64,000 nucleotides of DNA from Sulfuricystis multivorans (lineage in GTDB: Bacteria > Pseudomonadota > Gammaproteobacteria > Burkholderiales > Rhodocyclaceae), in assembly GCF_003966565.1 (NCBI RefSeq), contig NZ_AP018718.1:1674001-1738000 (forward strand), read 5' to 3'. How positions within the stretch are numbered: position 1 is the first letter of the stretch; each line of letters opens with the position of its first letter. The translations under genes were made by a program, and so were the position numbers. Under the pieces are notes generated by a model. The model saw nothing but the letters and a program-made list of their open reading frames with translations. It was not told where the DNA came from and ran no database searches. This document shows positions 47,802 through 56,264 of the stretch, one piece after another.

Positions 47802-48797
47802 TCAGCCGAGCCCTTTCGGCAACGGAAACCGCACCCCTTCGTCCACCTGCGCGATCTTGGGCGGCGGCGCACCGGTGAGGGCGGCAACGGCAGCGACGAC
47901 TTCGGCGACCAGCGTCTCGGGAGCGGAAGCGCCAGCGGTGATGCCGACCGCTGCGGCGTCAGCGAACCATTCGGGTCGAAGCTCCGCGGCGCGGTCGATC
48001 AACCAGGCTTGGGCGCCTTGCTGCTCGGCCACTTCGCGTAGGCGATTGGAGTTCGAGCTGTTCTTCGAGCCGACGACGAGGATCACATCGCACTGCTGTG
48101 CGAGTCGGCGCACGGCATCCTGGCGATTTTGCGTCGCATAGCAGATGTCGTCCTTCTTCGGACCGACGATGTTCGGAAAGCGGCATTTGAGCGCCGCGAC
48201 GATCGCCGCCGCGTCATCGACCGAGAGGGTGGTCTGGGTAACGTAGGCCAAGGGGGGTGCCGGGGGTGCCGCCCCGCCAGCGCCGACTTTGCGAGGTGAG
48301 TCGGCGCCCGGCGGGACGTCTTCATTTCCACCAGCGCCGACTTTCAGCGTAGCCACATCGGCAACGTTTTCGACCAGATACATGCCATCCGGCCATTGCC
48401 CCATCGTGCCCTCGACTTCCGGATGCCCCTTGTGGCCGATCATGATCACCTCGCGACCAGCCTTGCGATGACGCTCGACTTCGAAATGCACCTTGGTCAC
48501 CAGCGGGCAGGTGGCGTCGAAGACCGTCAGGTGGCGCCGAGCGGCCTCGGCGCGCACGCTCTTTGGCACGCCGTGGGCGGAAAAGATCACCGTCGCGCCA
48601 TCGGGCACCTCGTCGAGCTCGTGGACGAAGATCGCACCCTTGGCGCGCAACCCATCGACGACGAAGCGGTTGTGCACGACCTCATGGCGCACGTAGATCG
48701 GCGCGCCGAACTTTTCGAGGGCGCGCTCGACGATACTGATCGCCCGCTCGACGCCGGCACAAAAACCGCGGGGGTTGGCGAGCAGGATTTGCATCAT
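47802..48797 (-). CDS. ispH: 4-hydroxy-3-methylbut-2-enyl diphosphate reductase, with internal insertion
   Basis: A 331-residue iron-sulfur enzyme of the non-mevalonate isoprenoid pathway, producing IPP and DMAPP. The three cluster cysteines are in [18 protein letters not shown] and ICYATQNRQ. The E-(T/H)xN signatures ([22 protein letters not shown]) are intact. Between DVATL and [11 protein letters not shown] about 27 extra residues are inserted ([31 protein letters not shown] region), built from three copies of the dispersed repeat. The two start codons (48797, 48794) lie in the target duplication of the element at 48798-49030, whose end supplies GAGG as ribosome site. It normally forms an operon with slpA, lspA and ileS. 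Confidence 0.95.
   Translation of the reverse strand: MMQILLANPRGFCAGVERAISIVERALEKFGAPIYVRHEVVHNRFVVDGLRAKGAIFVHELDEVPDGATVIFSAHGVPKSVRAEAARRHLTVFDATCPLVTKVHFEVERHRKAGREVIMIGHKGHPEVEGTMGQWPDGMYLVENVADVATLKVGAGGNEDVPPGADSPRKVGAGGAAPPAPPLAYVTQTTLSVDDAAAIVAALKCRFPNIVGPKKDDICYATQNRQDAVRRLAQQCDVILVVGSKNSSNSNRLREVAEQQGAQAWLIDRAAELRPEWFADAAAVGITAGASAPETLVAEVVAAVAALTGAPPPKIAQVDEGVRFPLPKGLG
48266..48291 (+). repeat. Dispersed 26-bp repeat, copy 8 (inside ispH)
   Basis: GTGCCGCCCCGCCAGCGCCG followed by ACTTTG. Read on the ispH coding strand as KVGAGGAAP. Confidence 0.7.
48295..48320 (-). repeat. Dispersed 26-bp repeat, copy 9 (inside ispH, reverse)
   Basis: On the minus strand GTCCCGCCGGGCGCCGACT, matching the repeat core. 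Read as DVPPGADSP, it lies between two forward copies. Confidence 0.5.
48325..48345 (+). repeat. Dispersed 26-bp repeat, copy 10 (inside ispH, right part)
   Basis: TTTCCACCAGCGCCGACTTT plus C; the left five bases of the consensus are absent. Read as LKVGAGGN on the coding strand. Confidence 0.55.
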
Positions 48798-49030
48798 CCT
48801 AAAAACCTCGGTTGGACGCGCCCGATGGTGCGGCCCGGCGGGTGCATGGCGCGACGCGACGACGCTGCAGGCTCATGCCTGCAAGGAGGAGCAACAAAGC
48901 CAAGCGCCCGCCGGGGTGTGCCAGCGGGTGTGTAGCGGGGTCACCGACTCGGTGAGCGGGGGAGGTGTGGCAACCTATGATTCTCAAAGGCATTTTTTGC
49001 CTACAGGAGCGGTCAACTGAGGTTTTTAGG
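48798..49030. mobile_element. 233-bp miniature inverted-repeat element between slpA and ispH
   Basis: The ends CCTAAAAACCTCGGTTG (48798-48814) and CAACTGAGGTTTTTAGG (49014-49030) are inverted repeats, 16 of 17 matching. Both sides are flanked by the direct repeat ATCAT (48793-48797 and 49031-49035), a five-base target duplication. The interior has no gene but several hairpins (TGCAGGC-TCAT-GCCTGCA at 48865-48882; a TCACCGA/TCGGTGA palindrome; AGGCA/TGCCT). It interrupts the usual slpA-ispH junction and ends exactly at the ispH start codon. Confidence 0.85.
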
Positions 49031-49031
49031 A

Positions 49032-49466
49032 TCATAGCACTCCGATCACTTCGACCTCGAAGCGGATCGATTTGCCGGCCAGCGGATGGTTGAAGTCGAC
49101 GAGCGCCGTTTCGTCGTCCATTTCGCGCACCAGCCCGGCGAAGGTCTGGCCATTGGGTGCCGCGAACTCGACGAGAGTGAGCACGCCGATATCGGCTCCG
49201 CCGTTGGGCAGTTCGGCTTTCGGGATGCGTTTCATGAGTTCGGGATTGTGCGGGCCGAAGGCTTGATGCGCTTCGAGCAGGAAGACGTGCCGCTCGCCGA
49301 CGGGCAGGCCGTCGAGGCAGGCCTCGAGGGTGGGCGCGAGCTCGCCGCTGCCCAGCTGCAAGGTGGCGGGTGTCGCGCCGAAGGTCGAGACGATCTCGAT
49401 ATCGTCGGCGGTGGCGACGCGGTAGTGGAGGGTCACGAGGTCGTCGAGCTTGACGCGTTCAGTCAT
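49032..49466 (-). CDS. slpA: FKBP-type peptidyl-prolyl isomerase SlpA
   Basis: A 144-residue FKBP/SlyD-like isomerase and chaperone (VTLHYRVATADD, LGSGELAPTLEACLDGLPVGE, with an inserted flap AFGPHNPELMKRIP and VDFNHPLAGKSIRFEVEVIGV). It lacks the histidine-rich tail of SlyD. The start MTERVKLDD at 49466 overlaps the end of lspA by eight bases. Order ileS-lspA-slpA-ispH is the classic proteobacterial arrangement. Confidence 0.92.
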   Translation of the reverse strand: MTERVKLDDLVTLHYRVATADDIEIVSTFGATPATLQLGSGELAPTLEACLDGLPVGERHVFLLEAHQAFGPHNPELMKRIPKAELPNGGADIGVLTLVEFAAPNGQTFAGLVREMDDETALVDFNHPLAGKSIRFEVEVIGVL

Positions 49467-49929
49467 GGGGCGTGTGCCTGAGTTGCTGCCAGAGCAGCAG
49501 TATGACACCGATGGTGATGGCCGAATCGGCGAGGTTGAAGGCCGGCCAGTGCCAGCCGGCGACATGGAAATCGAGGAAATCGACCACTGCAGCAAAGCGC
49601 AGCCGGTCGATCAAATTGCCGATGGCGCCGCCGAGGATCAGCGCGAAGGCCAATGGTTGCAAGGTTTCCTGCGCGTGTTTGCGGATCATCCAGACAAGCC
49701 CAATGGAGACGGAAAGCGCGAGCAGGATGAAGAACCATTTCTGCCAGCCACCCGCCTGGGCGAGGAAGGAAAACGATGCTCCGGGATTCATCACCAGCAC
49801 GAGATTGAAGAACGGTGTGATTTCGCCGCTCTCGTAAAGATGCAGGCTCGCCAGCACCCAGGCCTTGCTGAGCTGGTCGAGCAGGATCACGAGACCAGCC
49901 AGAGCGAACCAGCGCACCGAATCACGCAA
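49459..49929 (-). CDS. lspA: Prolipoprotein signal peptidase
   Basis: A 156-residue membrane aspartyl protease with four hydrophobic segments that cleaves lipoprotein signal peptides. The catalytic Asp pair is in GNLIDRL and [16 protein letters not shown] near the N-terminus is conserved. No ATG lies near the family start: candidates are TTG at 49929, with GAGG nine bases before it and overlapping the ileS stop, or GTG at 49917. The frame continues upstream inside ileS, which is not used. Confidence 0.92.
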   Translation of the reverse strand: MRDSVRWFALAGLVILLDQLSKAWVLASLHLYESGEITPFFNLVLVMNPGASFSFLAQAGGWQKWFFILLALSVSIGLVWMIRKHAQETLQPLAFALILGGAIGNLIDRLRFAAVVDFLDFHVAGWHWPAFNLADSAITIGVILLLWQQLRHTPHD

Positions 49930-52732
49930 ACTCGCGCGCCTCGCCCGCGCCGAAGAGATTGGTCGTGCAGCGGCCGCACAGTTCTGGATGGGCAGGATCA
50001 TGGCCGACATCCTCGCGCCAGTGCCAGCAGCGCGCGCATTTCTTGTGCGGGCTGGGCGTGACTCGAATGGTGAGACCGGTAGACTGTGCCATTTGGCCAG
50101 CGCCAAGATTCGTCAGCGAAACTTTCGAGCAGATCAGCACGAACTTGAGGTCTTCACCCAAAGCGGCGAGCGCCTCGAAGACTTCCCCGGCCGCGGTGAT
50201 TTCGATCTCGGCTTGCAGGGACGAGCCGATCCTGCCTGCGCTGCGCACCGCCTCGATCGCCTTCATCGCCTCCAGGCGCACCGAGCGGATGAGCCGCCAG
50301 CGCGCTTCGATCTGTCCGGCCTGCGGCAGCTCGGGCAGCCGATGCCAGGTCTCCAGCATCACGCTGTCCTTGCCTTGCACCGCGCGAATCTCCTCGGCGG
50401 TGAAGGCGAGGATCGGCGCCATCAGCCGGGTCAGGCTCTCGGTGATGTGCCACAGCGCAGATTGCGCCGAGCGGCGCGGCCGCCCAGCGGCCGGCGTGGT
50501 GTAGAGGCGATCTTTGAGGATGTCGAGATAGAACGCGCCCAGATCCTCGGCGCAGAAGTTCATCAGCGCCTGCACCACCTTGTGGAACTCATAGCGTTCA
50601 TAGGCGGTAGTGCACGTCTTTTGCAGCGCATGCACGAGGAAGAGCGCATAGCGGTCGATTTCCAGCCAGTCCTCGACCGGCAGCATGTGCTGGAGCGGAT
50701 CGAAATCCGCCGTATTGGCGAGCAGAAACTTCAAGGTGTTGCGCAGCCGCCGATAGACCTCGACGACGCGGTCGAGGATCTCCTGCGAGATCGACAGCTC
50801 TCCGGAATAATCGGTCGCCGCGACCCACAGGCGCAGGATTTCGGCGCCGAGCTTGTCGGCGACTTGCTGCGGCGCGACGACGTTGCCTTTCGACTTGCTC
50901 ATCTTCTGGCCCTTGCCATCGACGACGAAGCCGTGGGTCAAGAGCCCCTTGTAGGGCGCACGGCCGTCGATGCAGCAACCGGTGAGCAAACTGGAGTGGA
51001 ACCAGCCGCGATGCTGGTCGGAGCCTTCGAGATACAGATCGGCAGGATAGGCGCACTCGGCTGCATGCGAGCCGCGCATCACGCTCCAGTGCGTGGTGCC
51101 GGAATCGAACCAGACGTCGAGGGTGTCGTTCATCTTCTCGTATTGCGCCGCCTCGTCGCCGAGCAGCTCTTTGGGATCGAGCGAGAACCAGGCTTCGATG
51201 CCGCCCGCTTCGACACGCTTGGCCACCGCTTCGAGGAGTTCCAGTGTGCGCGGGTGCGGCTCGCCGGTTTCCTTGTGCAGGAAGAACGGGATCGGCACGC
51301 CCCAGTTTCTCTGGCGCGAAACACACCAGTCGGGCCGGTTGGCGATCATCGCATGCAGGCGCGCCTTGCCCCAGGGCGGGAAGAATGCCGTCGCCTCCAC
51401 CGCCGCCAGCGCCATCTCGCGCAAGGTCTTGCCTTCGTCACGCCCTCTGACCTCCATGCCGACGAACCATTGCGTCGTGGCGCGGTAGATGACCGGCGTC
51501 TTGTGGCGCCAGCAGTGCATGTAGCTGTGCGTGATCTCGCCACTGGCCAAGAGACAACCGACTTCGGCAAGCTTGTCGATGATCTTCGCATTCGCCTGCC
51601 AGACGTCCATGCCGCCAAAGAAAGGCAAACTTTCCGCAAAACGGCCATCTGCCTGCACCGGGGTGAGGATCTCGTCGTTTTGCATCCCGGCGCGCTTGCA
51701 GGATTCATAGTCCTCGACGCCATAGGCCGGCGCGCTATGCACGATGCCGGTGCCGGTATCGAGCGTCACGTATTCGCCGAGAAACACGGGGGAGGCGCGG
51801 TCGTAGAACGGATGACGAAACTCGAGGCGATCCAGGGCCAGCCCTCGGCAGGCGCCCAGCACCTTGCCTTCGAGACCGTAACGCGCCAGCGCAAGCGCTC
51901 TGAGCTCGGCGGCGAGGATCAAAAGCCCCTTTTCGGTATCGACGAGCTCATAGACGAAATCGGGATGCACGTTCAGGGCCTGGTTGGCCGGAATGGTCCA
52001 CGGCGTGGTGGTCCAGATCACCGCATAGACGGGCGCCTGCGGCACAGCGGCCAAACCGAAGGCGCCGGCAAGGCGAACGCGCTCGGCAGGATCGAGCGGG
52101 AAGGCGACGTCGATCGCCGGGCTCTTCTTGTCGGCATACTCGACCTCGGCCTCGGCGAGTGCTGAGCGGCAATCGAAGCACCAATTGACGGGTTTGAGGC
52201 CCTTGTAGAGATAGCCCTTGCGATACAGCTCGGCAAGCGCGCGAATCTCCGCCGCCTCGGTCGCAAAATCCATCGTCTTGTAGGGGTGCTCCCAGTCGCC
52301 CAGGACGCCCAAGCGGATGAAATCCTTCTTCTGCCGTTCGATCTGCGCCTCGGCATAGGCACGGCACAGCGCGCGCGCCTGATTGCCTTCGAGGTGCTTG
52401 CCGTGCGTCTTTTCGATCTGGTGCTCGATCGGCAGGCCGTGGCAGTCCCAGCCCGGCACATAAGGCGCATCGAAGCCGGCGAGCGTCTTCGAGCGAACGA
52501 TGATGTCCTTGAGGATTTTGTTGACCGCATGGCCGATGTGGATGTCGCCATTGGCATAGGGCGGTCCGTCGTGCAGCGTAAAGCGTGGCCGGCCACGGCA
52601 AGCCTCGCGAATCTTCCGATAAAGTTGCTTGTCCTGCCATTCCTTCACCCAAGCCGGTTCGCGGCGCGCCAAATCGCCACGCATCGGGAAGGGCGTGTCG
52701 GGCATGTTGAGCGTTTTCTTGTAATTGGCCAT
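49922..52732 (-). CDS. ileS: Isoleucyl-tRNA synthetase
   Basis: A 936-residue class I synthetase charging tRNA-Ile. The HIGH motif is in [16 protein letters not shown] in [10 protein letters not shown], and the C-terminal zinc finger in [12 protein letters not shown] and LCGRC. The length is normal and an editing domain lies between. It follows ribF by 14 bases and its stop overlaps the lspA start region. Confidence 0.98.
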   Translation of the reverse strand: MANYKKTLNMPDTPFPMRGDLARREPAWVKEWQDKQLYRKIREACRGRPRFTLHDGPPYANGDIHIGHAVNKILKDIIVRSKTLAGFDAPYVPGWDCHGLPIEHQIEKTHGKHLEGNQARALCRAYAEAQIERQKKDFIRLGVLGDWEHPYKTMDFATEAAEIRALAELYRKGYLYKGLKPVNWCFDCRSALAEAEVEYADKKSPAIDVAFPLDPAERVRLAGAFGLAAVPQAPVYAVIWTTTPWTIPANQALNVHPDFVYELVDTEKGLLILAAELRALALARYGLEGKVLGACRGLALDRLEFRHPFYDRASPVFLGEYVTLDTGTGIVHSAPAYGVEDYESCKRAGMQNDEILTPVQADGRFAESLPFFGGMDVWQANAKIIDKLAEVGCLLASGEITHSYMHCWRHKTPVIYRATTQWFVGMEVRGRDEGKTLREMALAAVEATAFFPPWGKARLHAMIANRPDWCVSRQRNWGVPIPFFLHKETGEPHPRTLELLEAVAKRVEAGGIEAWFSLDPKELLGDEAAQYEKMNDTLDVWFDSGTTHWSVMRGSHAAECAYPADLYLEGSDQHRGWFHSSLLTGCCIDGRAPYKGLLTHGFVVDGKGQKMSKSKGNVVAPQQVADKLGAEILRLWVAATDYSGELSISQEILDRVVEVYRRLRNTLKFLLANTADFDPLQHMLPVEDWLEIDRYALFLVHALQKTCTTAYERYEFHKVVQALMNFCAEDLGAFYLDILKDRLYTTPAAGRPRRSAQSALWHITESLTRLMAPILAFTAEEIRAVQGKDSVMLETWHRLPELPQAGQIEARWRLIRSVRLEAMKAIEAVRSAGRIGSSLQAEIEITAAGEVFEALAALGEDLKFVLICSKVSLTNLGAGQMAQSTGLTIRVTPSPHKKCARCWHWREDVGHDPAHPELCGRCTTNLFGAGEAREFA

Positions 52733-52746
52733 CTTTTACCTGTCGG

Positions 52747-53682
52747 TCAAACCATCTGCCTGCAGCTGAAATATTTCTGCGTTACCGCCACGTCGCAGGC
52801 GATCTGGGCAGCAAGCGCATCGAACGAATCGAATTTCATCTCTTCGCGCAGCCTGTGCAAGAAATGCACGGTGACGTGCGCGCCATAGATCTCTTGATCG
52901 AAATCGAACAGATGGACTTCCAGCACTGGCCGCAGCCCCAGCCCCAGCGTCGGCCTCACGCCCAGGCTCGCCGCGCCGGGCAAATGGCGCTTGTCCAATC
53001 CCGAGACGGTCGCGGCAAAGACACCGGTGAGCGGCAGACGCTTGCGTTTGAGCTGGATGTTCGCGGTCGGCCAGCCGATCTTGCGGCCGATCTTGTCGCC
53101 ATGCACCACCCGGCCGGAAATGCAGTAGGGGCGCCCCAACAGACGCGCGGCATGTTCGAGATCGCCGCTGCCCAATGCCTCGCGCACCGCAGAGCTGGAA
53201 ACGCGCTCACCGTCGATTTCGATCGTGTGCATCGCCTCGACCGTGAAACCGAAACGCTGACCGGCAGCCTGCAGCATGCCAAAGTCGCCGGCGCGGCCCT
53301 TGCCGAAGCGGAAATCGTCACCGATGATCAGATGCCGCACGCCCAAACCGCGCACCAAGAGCCGCTCGATGAATTCCTCGGCGGTGAGGCTGGCGAGCTT
53401 GCGGGAAAAATGCAGCAGATGCACTTCGTCGATACCACAGGCATCGAGCAGGCCGAGTTTCTCGCGCAAGCTGGTGAGCCGCGCCGGCGCCTGATCAGGC
53501 GCGATGAGCTCGCGCGGATGCGGCTCGAAGGTCATCACCGCTGCCGGCAGGCCGAGCTGGCGGGCCGTGGCGGTGAGGCGTTCGAGCAAGGCACGGTGCC
53601 CGAGATGCACGCCGTCGAAATTACCGATGGCGAGCACCCGGGACGAGGTCGCTTGCGCGGGAATGGTGCGGAAGAACTGCAT
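52747..53682 (-). CDS. ribF: Bifunctional riboflavin kinase / FAD synthetase
   Basis: A 311-residue enzyme: an N-terminal adenylyltransferase domain (AIGNFDGVHLGHRALL, IGDDFRFGKGRAGD) and a C-terminal riboflavin kinase domain (GRVVHGDKIGRKIGWPTANI, LEVHLFDFDQEIYG). It makes FMN and FAD. It heads the ribF-ileS-lspA-slpA-ispH unit. Confidence 0.97.
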   Translation of the reverse strand: MQFFRTIPAQATSSRVLAIGNFDGVHLGHRALLERLTATARQLGLPAAVMTFEPHPRELIAPDQAPARLTSLREKLGLLDACGIDEVHLLHFSRKLASLTAEEFIERLLVRGLGVRHLIIGDDFRFGKGRAGDFGMLQAAGQRFGFTVEAMHTIEIDGERVSSSAVREALGSGDLEHAARLLGRPYCISGRVVHGDKIGRKIGWPTANIQLKRKRLPLTGVFAATVSGLDKRHLPGAASLGVRPTLGLGLRPVLEVHLFDFDQEIYGAHVTVHFLHRLREEMKFDSFDALAAQIACDVAVTQKYFSCRQMV

Positions 53683-53714
53683 TCTTGCAGGCGCTTGGAA
53701 AACGCCCGATTGTA

Positions 53715-54986
53715 TCAGTAGAGTTTTGCCAGCTTCGATTTCGCCGCGGGCGGATTCTGCGCGAAATAGCGCTTCATGCCGGCAAGCAGCGCCTCGGCCA
53801 TCTGGTTCTGGTAAGCCTCGTCGGTGAGACGTTTCTCTTCCTCGGGATTGGAAATGAAGGCGGTCTCGACGAGGATCGAGGGAATGTCCGGCGCCTTGAG
53901 CACGGCGAAGCCGGCCTGCTCGACATGCCCTTTGTGCAGGTCGTTGATGCCGCCGATCTCGTTGAGCACGGCGCGAGCGAGTTTGAAGCTGTCGTTGATC
54001 GTCGCCGTCTGCGACAGATCGAGCAGCGTGCGCGCCAGATGCGGATCCTTGTTGCCGAGATTCACGCCGCCGATCAGGTCGGCGGCATTCTCCCGGTCGG
54101 CGAGCCAGCGCGCGGCCGACGAGGAAGCGCCGTTCTCCGACAAAACGAACACCGACGAACCCCGTGCGGTCGGCTTCATGAACGCATCGGCATGCACCGA
54201 GACGAACAGGTCGGCCTTGACGCGCCGCGCCTTCGCCACGCGCTGGTGGAGCGGAATGAAGTAATCGCCGTCGCGCGTCAAGAGCGCACGCATATTGGGC
54301 TGCGCATCGATCTTCGCCTTGAGGCGACGGGCGATCGCCAAGGTGACCTCTTTTTCGCGGCTGCCGCCGGCGCCGATCGCACCCGGATCTTCGCCGCCGT
54401 GCCCCGGATCGATGACCACCGTGACGAGGCGCGTGATGTCGGACACCTCGGCACGAGGCTTACGATCGGCAGTCGTGGCCGGATCGGCAGGGGCGAATGG
54501 ATCGTCTTGAGCGCGTTTTTCCAGCAGCGCCAGCAGCGGATCGGGGGGCACTGCCGGGTAGAGATCGATCACCAGCCGATGGCCATAGCTGCCGATCGGC
54601 TTGAGGGCAAAGAGCTGCGGCTTCACCTCGCCCTTCAGCTCGATGACGATGCGCACCACGCCGGGTTTGAAACGGCCGGCGCGGATCAGCTTGATTTGCG
54701 GATCATCGTCGAGAATCTTGCCCGGCAGGCTGGCGAGCACCGAATTGAATTCCACCCCTTCGAGATCGAGCACCAGCCGGTCCGGGTCTTTCAGCATCAT
54801 CTGCCGGAACTCGAGCGGTTGATCGTGCTCGATCGTCACGCGCGTGTAATCGGGTGCCGGCCAGACGCGCACGCCGATCAGCGTCGGCGCCGCCGCCCGA
54901 GCCAGCGGCATCACCAGCAGGGTCAGGACGGCGCCGCCGGCGCGGATGAACTCACGGCGGGTAAGGCCGGCGAGCTTGCTAGCCAT
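53715..54986 (-). CDS. amiC: N-acetylmuramoyl-L-alanine amidase (AmiC type), Tat-exported
   Basis: A 423-residue cell-wall hydrolase for daughter-cell separation. It has a twin-arginine signal (LTRREFIRAGGAVLTLL), an AMIN domain (about residues 35-140) and a zinc-dependent amidase_3 domain from about 200: VVIDPGHGGEDPGAIG, SVHADAF and VETAFISNPEEE. The start at 54986 overlaps tsaE by 64 bases, as often seen for this pair. Confidence 0.95.
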   Translation of the reverse strand: MASKLAGLTRREFIRAGGAVLTLLVMPLARAAAPTLIGVRVWPAPDYTRVTIEHDQPLEFRQMMLKDPDRLVLDLEGVEFNSVLASLPGKILDDDPQIKLIRAGRFKPGVVRIVIELKGEVKPQLFALKPIGSYGHRLVIDLYPAVPPDPLLALLEKRAQDDPFAPADPATTADRKPRAEVSDITRLVTVVIDPGHGGEDPGAIGAGGSREKEVTLAIARRLKAKIDAQPNMRALLTRDGDYFIPLHQRVAKARRVKADLFVSVHADAFMKPTARGSSVFVLSENGASSSAARWLADRENAADLIGGVNLGNKDPHLARTLLDLSQTATINDSFKLARAVLNEIGGINDLHKGHVEQAGFAVLKAPDIPSILVETAFISNPEEEKRLTDEAYQNQMAEALLAGMKRYFAQNPPAAKSKLAKLY

Positions 54987-55624
54987 CGCCGCCCCCGTTC
55001 CGATGCTGCCTCGACGCTGGCCAGACGACCGCTTCCTGCATGCTTGAGCCGAATGCAAAGGTCTGGCGCAGGCAAATACGGCGCCGCGCGCGCCGGCCAT
55101 TCGACCAGGCACACACCTTCGGCGGCGAAGTATTCGTCCAGTCCCGCATCGAGAAATTCTTCCGGAAAATTGAACCTATAAAAATCAAAGTGATATAAGT
55201 GTAATCCAGAAATTACATAAGGTTCAACCAATGTGAAGGTCGGGCTCTTCACTGCCTGGCCGGGGTGGAGTTTCTGCAACAGTCCGCGCACCAGCGTGGT
55301 CTTGCCGGCACCGAGATCGCCTTCGAGATATATGACGGCCGCAGGGCTCAGGTCTTTAGGGAAATGCTGAATAAGTTGCTGCGCGGGCGCATCGCCGCGT
55401 TGCGCGGTGTTGGCTTCGGCCGCTTCGCTCCTGTTGGCCTGCACCGGAACTTCGCCTTCGGCTCGTTTTCTCGGTCGCTGCGCACCAAACGCCTTGCGCT
55501 GCATCCCGCTCGCGGCCTTCTTCAGCGTTTCCTTAGGCAAAATCTGGGCAAGCCATGCGCCCAAGGCCAAAGTCGCCGCCTCGTCGGCTAACGCAAATTC
55601 GCGCTTGGCACGGGCATCAGCCAC
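54923..55624 (-). CDS. tsaE: tRNA threonylcarbamoyladenosine biosynthesis ATPase TsaE, with N-terminal insertion
   Basis: A 233-residue form of a usually 150-170 residue ATPase needed for the t6A tRNA modification. The P-loop GDLGAGKTTLVRGLL, KSPTFTLVEPY and HFDFYR motifs are intact. Between the first helix (ADEAATLALGAWLAQ) and the P-loop strand (VIYLEGD) about 60 extra residues are present (about 30-92), rich in Ala, Arg, Glu and Gln, probably disordered. No ATG is available; GTG at 55624 with GGAGG nine bases before it fits, overlapping the end of the toxin gene by eight bases. The C-terminal end overlaps amiC. Confidence 0.88.
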   Translation of the reverse strand: MADARAKREFALADEAATLALGAWLAQILPKETLKKAASGMQRKAFGAQRPRKRAEGEVPVQANRSEAAEANTAQRGDAPAQQLIQHFPKDLSPAAVIYLEGDLGAGKTTLVRGLLQKLHPGQAVKSPTFTLVEPYVISGLHLYHFDFYRFNFPEEFLDAGLDEYFAAEGVCLVEWPARAAPYLPAPDLCIRLKHAGSGRLASVEAASERGRRWLASSPALPAVSSSAPAAPS

Positions 55625-55955
55625 CCAGCAGCGCCTCCAACCGTGTTCGCACGCGCTCGATGTCTTCGTTCGAGAGTTTGCCAAGCTCCCCGCGCACCAG
55701 TCGGCAATCGAGGGTAAAAAGCTTGAAACGCACTTTGGATGGGGCCGGCAAGCCGGCGGCAGAAAGATCTTCGATCGGGCAATCGAGCGCCCACGGCGCA
55801 TTGGCCGCAGAGGTAATCATCGCCATCACTGCATGACCCGTCGGAGCATTGAACCGTTCGGCCGACGAAAGCACCAAGGCAGGCCGGTTCTTCACTGCGC
55901 AGCGGTCGGTAAACGGAAACGGCACCCGCACGACCGCGAAGCGATCAAAGGTCAC
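55617..55955 (-). CDS. PemK/MazF-family toxin
   Basis: A 112-residue MazF/PemK-fold protein: TFDRFAVVRVPFPFTD, KNRPALVLSS, HAVMAMITS and KLFTLDCRLV are typical. MazF toxins are sequence-specific mRNA endoribonucleases. The GTG at 55955 is preceded by GAGGA seven bases upstream and gives the usual short N-terminus; an ATG at 55970 is also possible. It overlaps the antitoxin stop, so the two are coupled. Conserved basic and polar residues are kept, so activity is likely. Confidence 0.85.
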   Translation of the reverse strand: MTFDRFAVVRVPFPFTDRCAVKNRPALVLSSAERFNAPTGHAVMAMITSAANAPWALDCPIEDLSAAGLPAPSKVRFKLFTLDCRLVRGELGKLSNEDIERVRTRLEALLGG

Positions 55956-56175
55956 GATAGGCTTCCTCATCGGCGCTGCCGGCCCATTCGGAAAGCGTGC
56001 CCTCAATCGCACGCAGATAATCGAGATCGAGCGGTTGCACGCGGCGTACCGTCGCCGTTCCGTCGGCGCCGATTTCCCAAGCGATCAAATCGCCTGGTGC
56101 GACCTGTAGCGCGGCGCGCACCTCGTGTGGAATGGTGGTTTGTCCCTTGGCGGTGATCTTGGCGATGGCAAGCAT
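55945..56175 (-). CDS. AbrB/MazE-family antitoxin
   Basis: A 76-residue protein with a swapped-hairpin AbrB DNA-binding domain (AKITAKGQTTIPHEVRAALQVAPGD) and an acidic C-terminal tail (GSADEEAY) that would bind the toxin. It normally represses its own operon. It is followed with overlap by the PemK-like toxin gene. A copy of the dispersed repeat (56051-56076) encodes EIGADGTAT in the domain end, close to the KFGADGTAP encoded in the HD-GYP gene. Confidence 0.87.
   Translation of the reverse strand: MLAIAKITAKGQTTIPHEVRAALQVAPGDLIAWEIGADGTATVRRVQPLDLDYLRAIEGTLSEWAGSADEEAYRDL
56051..56076 (+). repeat. Dispersed 26-bp repeat, copy 11 (inside the antitoxin gene)
   Basis: GCCGTTCCGTCGGCGCCGA followed by TTTCC. 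It could instead be a chance resemblance, because the encoded GADGT turn also fits AbrB proteins. Confidence 0.4.
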
Positions 56176-56264
56176 AGGTATCTCTAGTAAGAAAATCATT
56201 ACTTTCTTACCATACAAACTACCTTCCCGAAAATCAAGCGTCCGACGGGAAGTATCATCCCCCA

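Noticed and set aside
49865-52165. A 766-residue plus-strand frame opposite ileS
   Set aside because: Antisense shadow of ileS, with charged low-complexity translation and no family features.
55410-55423. A 14-base match (TTGGCTTCGGCCGC) between the tsaE insertion and the complement of the folE2 tandem repeat
   Set aside because: Too short and G+C-rich to indicate common origin; the flanking bases do not match.
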